64,000 bases of DNA, from positions 372,001 through 436,000 of the forward strand of contig NZ_JAWDIC010000004.1 of the NCBI RefSeq assembly GCF_032464895.1, given 5' to 3'. A program made the position numbers and the translations under genes. The notes under the pieces are model-generated. The model was not told the DNA's origin, ran no database searches, and saw only the letters and a program-made list of their open reading frames with translations. Shown here piece after piece: positions 8,782-18,393 of this stretch. This DNA comes from Phycicoccus sp. M110.8. Lineage in GTDB: Bacteria; Actinomycetota; Actinomycetes; Actinomycetales; Dermatophilaceae. Every line of letters starts with the position of its first letter. The first letter of the stretch is position 1.

Positions 8782-9203
8782 GGCGCCACCTCGTGGACCG
8801 GGCAGGTGACGCGCTCGCGGCAGAGCGCCCCGACGACCCCGCCCTCGGAGTCCGCGCCGATGACGAGCATCCGGGCGTCCGCGCAGCGGGCGACGAGCAG
8901 CTCCACGGGGTCGCCGGTCGTGGACTCGAACGTGGCCCGGGCGTGCGGTCCCGTCCGGCGCAGCGCTGCCATGGCTGCGGCGAACGTCGGCTCTGCGGCG
9001 TCTGTGCGCTCCTGGACGTCGAGCCTCTCGGGCAGCACGTGCACGAACCGGACGGACGCGCCGAGCTCGTGCGCGAGGCGTACGCCCTCCTCGGCGACGC
9101 GCCGCGCGGACTCGTCGTTGGTGAGGGCCACGACGACCTCGGCGCCGGTCGTCGAGGCTGCCGCTGCCGCTGCCGCGGACGGGCGGTGGGCCGTGGAGGT
9201 CAT
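8778..9203 (-). CDS. Single-domain universal stress protein-like
   Basis: 141 residues with one USP-like alpha/beta fold (VVVALTNDESARRVAEEGVRLA through ARMLVIGADSEGGVVGALC). An Ala-rich N-terminus (residues 9-17) precedes the fold. The ATP motif is degenerate (GADSEGG in place of G-x2-G-x9-GS), so nucleotide binding is doubtful. The ATG overlaps the upstream USP stop (ATGA at 9200-9203) and its own stop overlaps the next start. It is therefore the middle cistron of a tightly packed three-USP operon and may act as a non-catalytic partner of its neighbours. Confidence 0.78.
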   Translation of the reverse strand: MTSTAHRPSAAAAAAASTTGAEVVVALTNDESARRVAEEGVRLAHELGASVRFVHVLPERLDVQERTDAAEPTFAAAMAALRRTGPHARATFESTTGDPVELLVARCADARMLVIGADSEGGVVGALCRERVTCPVHEVAP

Positions 9204-10111
9204 GACCGCCCCCTCCGCTCCCGGGCCGGGCGTGGGAACGAGGGCACCACGGCCACCGGGCACGGGCTCTGGTGCAGCAACCGTGTGCTCACCGACCCGA
9301 GCAGCAGGCCGCGGAAGCCCCCACGGCCGCGGCTGCCGACGACGAGCAGCTGGGCACCCTGCGCCTCGTCGCACAGGGTCGAGACGGCCTGGCCACGGAC
9401 GACCTCGGTGCGCACCTGCACGTCGGGGTACTTGTCCTGCCACCCGGCCAGCATCTCGGCGAGCTGCCGGTGCTGGGTGTCGGCCACCGCGCCGAAGTCG
9501 TCCTCCCACTCGTGCCCCGACATGAAGGCGTCGGGCGACTCCCACCACCAGGAGTGGACGGCCACCAGCGGGACCGAGCGCCGGGCGGCCTCGGCGAAGG
9601 CGTACTCGAGGGCCGGCTCGCTGTGCGGGTCGATGTCCACGCCCACCACGACGGGTCCGTCGTGCCGCAGGAGCCCGTCGTGGGGCACCACGAGGACGGG
9701 GCACTCGGCGTGCGCTGCGACCTGCGAGGTCGTCGCTCCGAGCACTGCCGCGGACACGGCGCCGAAGCGGCCCGCGCCCAGGACGACGAGCGCGGCGCCG
9801 TGGCTGGCGTCGACGAGTGCCTTGGCCGGGCTGGTGAACACCGTCTCGGCGGTGACCTCGACACGGCTGCGGGCCTCGAGGCTCGCCCGGACGGCCTCCG
9901 TCCGGGCCTCCTGGCGGCCGACCATCTCGGGGGTCCAGGGGACGATGCCGACACCGGTCGCGTTGACGACGTGGAGCGGGTGGGCCGTCGCCGTCGCGAG
10001 GTCGGCCGCGGTGTCGAGGACGGCCTGCACGGGGTCGTCGGAGTCGACGCCGACGACGACGGGCGCGAGGACGACGACGGGGGCGAGCTGGGGGGTGACG
10101 TGGGTGGTCAT
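9200..10111 (-). CDS. Tandem-domain universal stress protein
   Basis: 303 residues, two USP domains. Domain 1 (VVVGVDSDDPVQAVLDT, LGAGRFGAVSAAVLGATTS) has a slightly altered loop. Domain 2 (VVVGVDIDPHSEPALEYAF, VVGSRGRGGFRGLLLGSVS) has the full ATP signature. A Trp-rich segment (VHSWWWES) follows the second domain's first strand, as in mycobacterial two-domain USPs. It is the first gene of the three-USP operon; DosR-like box C is centred 57 bp upstream. The ATG at 10111 follows GGGAG. Confidence 0.9.
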   Translation of the reverse strand: MTTHVTPQLAPVVVLAPVVVGVDSDDPVQAVLDTAADLATATAHPLHVVNATGVGIVPWTPEMVGRQEARTEAVRASLEARSRVEVTAETVFTSPAKALVDASHGAALVVLGAGRFGAVSAAVLGATTSQVAAHAECPVLVVPHDGLLRHDGPVVVGVDIDPHSEPALEYAFAEAARRSVPLVAVHSWWWESPDAFMSGHEWEDDFGAVADTQHRQLAEMLAGWQDKYPDVQVRTEVVRGQAVSTLCDEAQGAQLLVVGSRGRGGFRGLLLGSVSTRLLHQSPCPVAVVPSFPRPARERRGRS

Positions 10112-10159
10112 CGGAACTCCCTTCCTGGCTCAAGCCTCCGGCTCCGGCGCCTGCGCTGA

Positions 10160-10177
10160 AAGGGGCGAAGGTCCCTT
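10160..10177. promoter_or_regulatory. DosR-like box C (three-USP operon)
   Basis: On the minus strand this reads AAGGGACCTTCGCCCCTT, with the shared core GGGACYTTSGNCCY at 10162-10175. It is centred about 57 bp before the first USP gene at 10111. Confidence 0.75.
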
Positions 10178-10296
10178 GCAGCGCCGGCAAGGCAGCGCGC
10201 GTGCCGCACGGGGGCGGCATGGCGCATGGCGGACGTCGCGTGCGAATGTCGTTGCGTGCCAACGTCCCGACGTCCCGACCGAGCGGACACGCTTCT

Positions 10297-10334
10297 CCGG
10301 GGCCCGTGGGTTCCAGCACCGGCACGGGCCCCGG
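10297..10334 (-). terminator. Stem-loop terminator after the SDR gene
   Basis: A 12-bp perfect stem (CCGGGGCCCGTG at 10297-10308 with CACGGGCCCCGG at 10323-10334) and a 14-nt loop, 11 bp past the SDR stop. There is no T tract, as is common in high-GC actinobacteria. Confidence 0.6.
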
Positions 10335-10345
10335 GAGCCTGGGTG

Positions 10346-11107
10346 TCAGCGGGCGAGGAACCCGCCGTCGATGGGGTAGTACGTGCCGGTCGCGAAGGAG
10401 GCGCCGTCGCTGGCGAGCCAGGCCACCAGCTCGGCGACCTCCTCGGGCTCGCCGATCCGCTGCAGCGCGTGCTGGGCGGCCAGTGACTCCAGCGCCGCGG
10501 CGTCGAGGTGGGTCTCGACCAGCGGCGTCCGGATGAAGCCGGGGCCGACGGCGTTGACGCGGATGTGGTCGGCGGCGTGCTCCCACGCGGCGACCTGGGT
10601 GAGCCCGACGACCCCGTGCTTGGCGGCGGTGTACGCGCTCGCGGTGGGGAACCCGACGGCGCCGAGGATCGAGGCCATGTTGATGATCGAGCCACCGCGG
10701 CCCGAGGCCTTCATCGCCCTGATCGCCGCCCGCTGGGTGTAGAACACGCCGTCGAGGTTGACCCGGATGACCTCGTGCCACTCCTCGTCGGTGTAGTCGC
10801 CGCTCGTCGCGGCAGCCCCGCCGATGCCGGCGTTGCACACGGCGATGTCGACGTGGCCGAGGGCCTCACGCACCTCGTCCATGGCCGCGTCGACCGCGGC
10901 GGCGTCGCCCACGTCCACGACGGCACCGTGGCTGCGGAAGTCGTACGCCTCGAGCTCCTTGAGCACGAGGTCGATGGCTGCACGGTCGCGGTCCCAGATC
11001 GAGACGTCGGCGCCCGAGCGGGCCAACACGTGGGCGCAGGCGCGGCCGATGCCCGAGGCGCCGCCGGTGACGACGGCCACCCTGCCGCCCAAGCCGTAGC
11101 TGTTCAT
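10346..11107 (-). CDS. Short-chain dehydrogenase/reductase (SDR)
   Basis: 253 residues of classical SDR. The NAD(P)-binding TGGASGIG is at about 15-22, the structural NAG motif is in CNAGIGG, and the catalytic Ser and Y-x3-K are in NMASILGAVGFPTASAYTAAK. C-terminal PGFIRTPLV and GTYYPIDGGF are typical of 3-oxoacyl-ACP/alcohol dehydrogenase-like members. The Asp after strand beta-2 (IWDRDR) suggests NAD(H). The ATG at 11107 has AAGGA nine bases upstream. The substrate cannot be told. It lies downstream of the UvrA-like gene on the same strand with a 95-bp gap and ends in its own terminator. Confidence 0.88.
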   Translation of the reverse strand: MNSYGLGGRVAVVTGGASGIGRACAHVLARSGADVSIWDRDRAAIDLVLKELEAYDFRSHGAVVDVGDAAAVDAAMDEVREALGHVDIAVCNAGIGGAAATSGDYTDEEWHEVIRVNLDGVFYTQRAAIRAMKASGRGGSIINMASILGAVGFPTASAYTAAKHGVVGLTQVAAWEHAADHIRVNAVGPGFIRTPLVETHLDAAALESLAAQHALQRIGEPEEVAELVAWLASDGASFATGTYYPIDGGFLAR

Positions 11108-11202
11108 GTCCGGATGTCCTTCCTCGTCGGAGGCTCCAGCGTGGGCGCGCGGCGCAGGGCCCCGACAGGGCCGGAGGTCCCGCCGGGCGTGGTCAGGCGC
11201 GG

Positions 11203-13551
<2,349 letters not shown>

Positions 13552-13622
13552 GGCGCCACCGTATGCCGAGGCGCGGGGCGAGCGCCCCGGGTTTCCGGGC
13601 GTGGTGCGCTCCGGTCCGCGGG

Positions 13623-15707
13623 TCACCAGCCGGCGGTCACCGCGGGCTCAGCCTCCGCCTCCCGCTCGCGCGGCAGGGTGCCCTGGGGGATGGTCATCGA
13701 GAAGACCGAGCCACCGCCGGGACGCGGTTCGTACCCGACCTCGCCGTGGTGGGCGTGCGCGATCGAGGCGACCAGGGTGAGGCCGATGCCGGTGCCCTGG
13801 ACGGCGTTGACCTGGGCCGTGCTGGACCGGAAGAACCGCTCGAACAGCCGGTGCGCCTCGTCCTCGGGCACCCCCATGCCGGTGTCCTCCACGGCGACGG
13901 TCACGGCGTCGGGCGCCCGGCGGACGCGCACGGTCACCTCGCCACCGGGGGGCGTGAACTTCACGGCGTTGGACACGAGGTTGATGAGGGCGCGCTCGAG
14001 CTGGGCCTTGTCGCCCACGACCTGGACGGGGCCGTGCGGCAGGGCCACGCGCACCGTCACGCCCGCGTCGCGGGCCTGCGTGTCGAGCACCTCGCAGGCC
14101 TGCCAGACCACCGCCCGCAGGTTCACCTCCTCGAGGGTGAGGGTGAAGCTGCCGGCGTCCACGCGGGACACGGCGAGCACGTCCTCGATGAGGGCGAGCA
14201 GACGGGTGGCGTTGCGCTGCACCTTCTCCACCATCGACAGCTGAAGGCGGTCGAGGTCACCGGCCTCGCCGGAGGCGAGCATCTCGGCATACCCGATCAC
14301 GCTGGTGATGGGCGTCCTCAGCTCATGGCTGATGTTGGTGACGAAGTCGCTCTTGGCGCGGTCGAGCTCGGTGAGCTGCTCGTTCGCCACGCGCTCGGCG
14401 TCCAGCGCTGCCCGCAGGTGGTCCTCCGCCTCGCGGCGCCCCGTCACGTCGACGAGCTGGGCGGTGAACAGGTCCTCGGAGTGCTCGACGAGCGGCGACA
14501 GGCTGACCTGCACCCACGGGCGCGGACCGGCTGCCACCCGTGCCTCGCCGTGCCAGGCCTGCGCCTGGCCCGAGTCGTCGCGCGGTCCCTCGGCGGGGAC
14601 CCCGCCGAGGAAGAACTCGCCCCAGCGCGAGCCGACGACGTCGTCCTCGCCGCGGCCGTCGCCACCGGTGAGCAGCCGCAGGGCGACGGCGTTGACCTCC
14701 TCGACGACGAGGACGTCGCCGTGCCGGCGCAGCAGCAGCATGCCCAGCAGGGCGCTGTTGAACCCGTGCCGGTAGAGCGCCTCGCTGCGGGTGAGCGCAG
14801 CCAGGGTCTCCTGCCGCTGCACGACGGCGACCGACAACGGCAGCACCAGCAGCGCACTGCACACCAGGAACGCCTGCACCAGCGCGGTGACGACCTCGGG
14901 CGAGCGCGACTGCCCCAGGTGCCCGAACGCGCCCCCACCGGCCGAGGTCAGCAGGGTGGCCAGGAGCCCGGTCGTGAGCAGCTGGACGAACACGGTCCTC
15001 TGGTCCATCCGCACGGCGCCCCACATCAGCGGCACGAACGGCACGAACGCCAGTGGCAGGCTCTGCGGGGGAGCGAACACCAGCGCCGGCACCAGCAGCA
15101 CCGCCGACCACTGGGCGACCCGCTCCAGCCTCGAGCGTCGCGCGCCCTCGGCGATCCCGAGGAACCACGGCAGCACGATGAGGACGGCCGCCCCGTGCGA
15201 CGCGGCGGCGGCCCGGCCGGCCGCGAAGGGGTCGCCGGTCTCGGTGAGGGTCACCGTGACCCCGGCGCCCACGCCGAGGACCAGCGCCCCGGCGGCCACG
15301 GCCCGCACGAGGTGGAACAGCCCCACCATCGACGCCAGGGCGCGGCGCGGGTCGCCGGAGCGGAGGAGCAGCAGCGCGACGGTGACCGCCTCCGCGGAGT
15401 TCGCGAGCGCGAACCCGGAGGCCACCGGCAGCGGCCGGCCGCCGAGGACGTTGGCCGCCAGCGAGACCAGTGTCAGCAGGGCCACGACGACCCAGCGCCA
15501 CCACGACCGGGCCCACAGGACGAGCGCGACCGACAGGCCGGCGGCGGGCCACCAGGCGGCCACCCGCGACCCGGCGGGGGCGAGCCCCACCGACGTGGTC
15601 ATGAGGACGAGGACCAGGGCCAGGGCGGTGCCGGCGGTGAGCGCGTACCTCGCCCGTGGGGGCAGTCCGCGGTACCACCCGACGACGCCAGCGGTGCCGA
15701 CGGCCAC
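13623..15707 (-). CDS. MASE1-type membrane sensor histidine kinase
   Basis: 694 residues from the GTG at 15707, which has AGGAGG nine bases upstream (better supported than the GTG at 15743). About eight to ten hydrophobic helices make up residues 20-295 with a MASE1-like layout (AAWWPAAGLSVALVLW). A degenerate PAS domain (about 300-425) and a short coiled linker follow. HisKA has SHELRTPITSVIGY with the phospho-acceptor His at about 461; HATPase_c has LVSNAVKFTPPGG, DTGMGVPED and GTGIGLTLV. No response regulator lies next to it, so it is an orphan or hybrid partner. The stimulus is unknown. Confidence 0.85.
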   Translation of the reverse strand: MAVGTAGVVGWYRGLPPRARYALTAGTALALVLVLMTTSVGLAPAGSRVAAWWPAAGLSVALVLWARSWWRWVVVALLTLVSLAANVLGGRPLPVASGFALANSAEAVTVALLLLRSGDPRRALASMVGLFHLVRAVAAGALVLGVGAGVTVTLTETGDPFAAGRAAAASHGAAVLIVLPWFLGIAEGARRSRLERVAQWSAVLLVPALVFAPPQSLPLAFVPFVPLMWGAVRMDQRTVFVQLLTTGLLATLLTSAGGGAFGHLGQSRSPEVVTALVQAFLVCSALLVLPLSVAVVQRQETLAALTRSEALYRHGFNSALLGMLLLRRHGDVLVVEEVNAVALRLLTGGDGRGEDDVVGSRWGEFFLGGVPAEGPRDDSGQAQAWHGEARVAAGPRPWVQVSLSPLVEHSEDLFTAQLVDVTGRREAEDHLRAALDAERVANEQLTELDRAKSDFVTNISHELRTPITSVIGYAEMLASGEAGDLDRLQLSMVEKVQRNATRLLALIEDVLAVSRVDAGSFTLTLEEVNLRAVVWQACEVLDTQARDAGVTVRVALPHGPVQVVGDKAQLERALINLVSNAVKFTPPGGEVTVRVRRAPDAVTVAVEDTGMGVPEDEAHRLFERFFRSSTAQVNAVQGTGIGLTLVASIAHAHHGEVGYEPRPGGGSVFSMTIPQGTLPREREAEAEPAVTAGW

Positions 15708-15812
15708 GTGCCGATCCTCCTGCGACTGGGGGGAAGTGCGCACGCAGGAGTATGCCGGGGCGCCGGCGGTGTGCCGACGGGCGCGCGCCGGTCCGAGCCG
15801 TTCGGCTGAGGC

Positions 15813-15848
15813 AGGTCCGCCCGAGAGGTCAGGTCCGCCCGAGAGGTC
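15813..15848. repeat. 18-bp tandem direct repeat, two copies
   Basis: Two identical 18-bp units (aggtccgcccgagaggtc) at 15813-15830 and 15831-15848 lie back to back, the second running into the stop codon of the lipoprotein gene. Probably a recent slippage duplication; I see no function. Confidence 0.7.
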
Positions 15849-17007
15849 AGGGGCGGTCGATCTCGGCGAACACCGGGCGGCCCAGCCGGGGCTGCGCGAG
15901 CAGGCGGGCGAAGTCGCTGGTGTTCCGGGAGATCGAGATGAGCAGGCGGCCGTCCGTGAGCCGGATGCCGGGGTGGGCCAGGGGCGCGTAGGCGAGGTTG
16001 CCGTCCGGGTCCTGGAAGTCGGCGCGCACGCCGCGCGTGGCCTCCCACGGGCCTGTCGGCGCGCCCGAGTCCCAGGCGTAGACGGTGGACCCCAGGTCGC
16101 CGTCGCGCTTGCTCACGAGCACGAACCGCGACCCGACGACGTCGACCGACAGCGTCTGCGACACCCCGCCCTCCGCGGGGAGCACCACGGCCGCGCGGCC
16201 GGCGTCGGCGACCCAGGCGCGACCGTCCCAGAACCGCCAGGTGCCGCGGTCGCGGGCGTCGGCGGCCGGGGCCCGCGCGACGTAGAGCGCGCGGCCGAAG
16301 GCGGTTCTGCTGGGCAACCGGGTGCCGTAGACGTAGATCCAACCGTCGTGGACGGTCATCGCCGAGCCCCAGTTGACCTGGGTCGTGTCGGGGGAGTCGG
16401 GGGTGATGTCGAGCTGGCGGACCGGCGTGGGGGCGCCCCCGTCGGGCAGGCGGAAGACGGTCGCGGTGCTGCCCAGGTAGGTGAAGTCCAGCCCGCCGAC
16501 GCCGCGGCGGATCCGCGCGGAGATGACGACGAGGGACGCCTCCCCGCCGCGAGGCACCACGGCCACCGACATCGGCCAGTGGACGACGCCGTCGGAGCGG
16601 TCCGGGATGACCGGGCCGCGACCGGCGACCTCGACCTGGGAGGTGCACAGGCCGGCGGTGACGAGCATCGAGTTGGCCACGATGCGCGGCTGGACGTCCG
16701 GCGCGCGCACCGTGTCGCCGAAGACCCACACGAGTCGCCCGTCGGGCAGCCGTGCGCTCGCGCCGATGTCACCGGCCTGCCACAACGGGAGGTCCAGGCC
16801 GGCGACGACGCGGTTGAGCTGGGCGACCGTCACCGCCGGGGGGCGCGCGGCAGGCGGCGGGCAGCGGGGTGACAGGCGCGGGTATGCCCTGGTGCCCGAC
16901 GCGCCGGCGCCCCCGCCCGGGGGCGCGTGGGTGCCGGTGCTGCAGCCCGTGAGCGCGACGGCGGCCGCCAGCAGCGCCGCCGGGGCGAGACGGACCACGC
17001 GGCGCAT
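15847..17007 (-). CDS. Secreted lipoprotein with DUF4185-like beta-propeller
   Basis: 386 residues starting with a lipoprotein signal peptide whose lipobox is ALTGC (Cys22). A Gly/Pro/Ala-rich spacer follows. The body has repeated W/GD motifs (LVWVFGDTVRAP, NWGSAMTVHDGWIYVYGTRL, YGTRLPSRTAFGRALYVARA, WEATRGVRADFQDPDGNLAY) typical of DUF4185/DUF5005-type five-bladed propellers, many of which are related to glycan-active proteins. It should be anchored to the outer face of the cell membrane. Catalytic activity cannot be assigned. No operon partner is evident. Confidence 0.75.
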   Translation of the reverse strand: MRRVVRLAPAALLAAAVALTGCSTGTHAPPGGGAGASGTRAYPRLSPRCPPPAARPPAVTVAQLNRVVAGLDLPLWQAGDIGASARLPDGRLVWVFGDTVRAPDVQPRIVANSMLVTAGLCTSQVEVAGRGPVIPDRSDGVVHWPMSVAVVPRGGEASLVVISARIRRGVGGLDFTYLGSTATVFRLPDGGAPTPVRQLDITPDSPDTTQVNWGSAMTVHDGWIYVYGTRLPSRTAFGRALYVARAPAADARDRGTWRFWDGRAWVADAGRAAVVLPAEGGVSQTLSVDVVGSRFVLVSKRDGDLGSTVYAWDSGAPTGPWEATRGVRADFQDPDGNLAYAPLAHPGIRLTDGRLLISISRNTSDFARLLAQPRLGRPVFAEIDRP

Positions 17008-17057
17008 GGCCGCATCGTACGGAGGGGCGCACCGGGCACTGGCGGCGGTGCACGCGA

Positions 17058-17092
17058 GAGGGGCCGCCCGACGTGGTGTCGGGCGGCCCCTC
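17058..17092 (-). terminator. Strong stem-loop terminator after the OsmC gene
   Basis: A 15-bp perfect stem (GAGGGGCCGCCCGAC, 17058-17072; partner 17078-17092) with a 5-nt loop, 46 bp beyond the OsmC stop. It separates that gene from the downstream lipoprotein gene. Confidence 0.75.
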
Positions 17093-17137
17093 GTGCAGCC
17101 GGGACCGGCTGGGACCGTGCGGGTCGGGCAGGGAGGG

Positions 17138-17566
17138 TCAGGAGGAGAAGGACGTCTCCAGCGTGATCGGCACCGCCTTCAGCGCGGCACTGACCGGGCA
17201 GTTCTCCTTGGCGTCCTGGGCCGCCTTCTCGAATTCCTCGGCGGTGATGCCGGGGACGGCGCCCACGACGGACAGCGCGATGCCGGTGATCCCGGTGCCG
17301 GGCTGGAACGTCACCTCCGCCGTCGTGTCGATCGTGGTGGGCGGGGTGCCGGCCTGGGCCAAGCCGTGCGACAGCGCCATCGAGTAGCAGGTCGAGTGCG
17401 CCGCGGCGATGAGCTCCTCGGGGCTGGTCTTCCCGTTCGCCTTCTCCGCGCGCGACGGCCACGACACGGCATACGTCCCGATGCCGGAGGACGTGAGGGT
17501 GACCTCGCCGGAGCCCTCCATGAGGGACCCCTCCCAGTGGGCGGCGGCGGTGCGGGTGGTGGCCAT
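17138..17566 (-). CDS. OsmC-family peroxiredoxin (OsmC/Ohr fold)
   Basis: 142 residues. OsmC proteins reduce organic hydroperoxides with two cysteines. Cys60 lies in AAAHSTCYSMALS and Cys123 in ENCPVS, both in the expected context, and the family's KTSPEELIAAAH segment precedes the first. The length matches the OsmC subgroup (about 140). It is likely cytosolic. The DosR-like box D lies 87-104 bp upstream of its start on the divergent side, so joint regulation with the CBS gene is possible but unproven. Confidence 0.92.
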   Translation of the reverse strand: MATTRTAAAHWEGSLMEGSGEVTLTSSGIGTYAVSWPSRAEKANGKTSPEELIAAAHSTCYSMALSHGLAQAGTPPTTIDTTAEVTFQPGTGITGIALSVVGAVPGITAEEFEKAAQDAKENCPVSAALKAVPITLETSFSS

Positions 17567-17652
17567 GCTCTGCTCCTTCGCTGGGGACCGGCGCGGGTCG
17601 TCCCGCGCCTGCGCCTCAAATCTAGGCGCTCGTCGTTCCCGTGCAACGGCTG

Positions 17653-17670
17653 CAGGGACCTTCGACCCTG
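17653..17670. promoter_or_regulatory. DosR-like box D (CBS-BON–dosS operon)
   Basis: CAGGGACCTTCGACCCTG, core 17655-17668, is centred about 81 bp before the CBS-BON start at 17743 and about 95 bp before the divergent OsmC gene. Confidence 0.75.
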
Positions 17671-17742
17671 TGCCCGCACCGGCGTCGTGGCGAGCATCGG
17701 GGTGCAGCCGGACGCCCGCCCGGTGCCGCGCGAGGAGGAGCC

Positions 17743-18372
17743 GTGCTCGTCAGTGAGCTCATGACCACCAACGTCGTCGCCGTCGACACCGAGTGCCCGC
17801 TGGACGCCGCGGTGCGGCTGCTGGCGGACCGTGGCGTCTCGGCGCTGCCGGTCGTCGACCGGAGCGGCCTCGTGGTGGGGATCCTCAGCGAGGCCGACGT
17901 CCTGCGCCTGCACCTCGCGGCGGACACCCGGGCGCACCTGCGGCCGCTGGCCCCCACAGCGCCCGAGGACGCCGCGTGGCCCCGGTACGTCGACGCGGTC
18001 ATGACACCGGACCCGGTGACGGTCCACCGCGGGGCGGACGTGGCCGAGGTGGCAGCCGTCATGGCGGACACCGGCTGGAAGAGCATGCCGGTCGTGGACG
18101 AGCACGGCGCCCTGTGCGGCATCGTCAGCCGCAGCGACGTCATCCGCGTCCTGGGGCGTGCGGACGCCGAGATCTGGTCGCAGGTCGTGCACGACATCGC
18201 CGGTGTGGCCGGGGAGGGCTGCACCGTGGAGGTCCACCGGGGCGTCGTCACGCTGTCCGGCCTGGGGTCCGAGAGCGCGGCACGGGTGGCCTCGGCCATC
18301 GCCTCGACCGCCCCCGGCGTGCGCTCGGTGGTGGTGGACCGGACACCCCGCGATGTCCGGAGCGACGCCTGA
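17743..18372 (+). CDS. Two-CBS-domain protein with C-terminal BON domain
   Basis: 209 residues from the GTG at 17743, preceded by GAGGAGGAG; an earlier in-frame start at 17641 would overlap box D. Two CBS motifs pair up: MTTNVVAVDTECPLDAAVRLL with SALPVVDRSGLVVGILSEADV, and MTPDPVTVHRGADVAEVAAVM with SMPVVDEHGALCGIVSRSDV. Residues about 140-205 fit a BON domain (VEVHRGVVTLSG). CBS pairs usually bind adenine nucleotides. The M. tuberculosis DosR-regulon protein Hrp1 (Rv2626c) is a two-CBS protein without BON. The dosS-like sensor follows 21 bp downstream, so the two are probably co-transcribed. Confidence 0.88.
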   Translation: MLVSELMTTNVVAVDTECPLDAAVRLLADRGVSALPVVDRSGLVVGILSEADVLRLHLAADTRAHLRPLAPTAPEDAAWPRYVDAVMTPDPVTVHRGADVAEVAAVMADTGWKSMPVVDEHGALCGIVSRSDVIRVLGRADAEIWSQVVHDIAGVAGEGCTVEVHRGVVTLSGLGSESAARVASAIASTAPGVRSVVVDRTPRDVRSDA

Positions 18373-18393
18373 CCGAGCCCCCGGCCTCCTACC

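Noticed and set aside
17641-17742. CBS-BON start at 17641
   Set aside because: It overlaps box D; the GTG at 17743 has a strong ribosome-binding site and the CBS domain starts directly after it.
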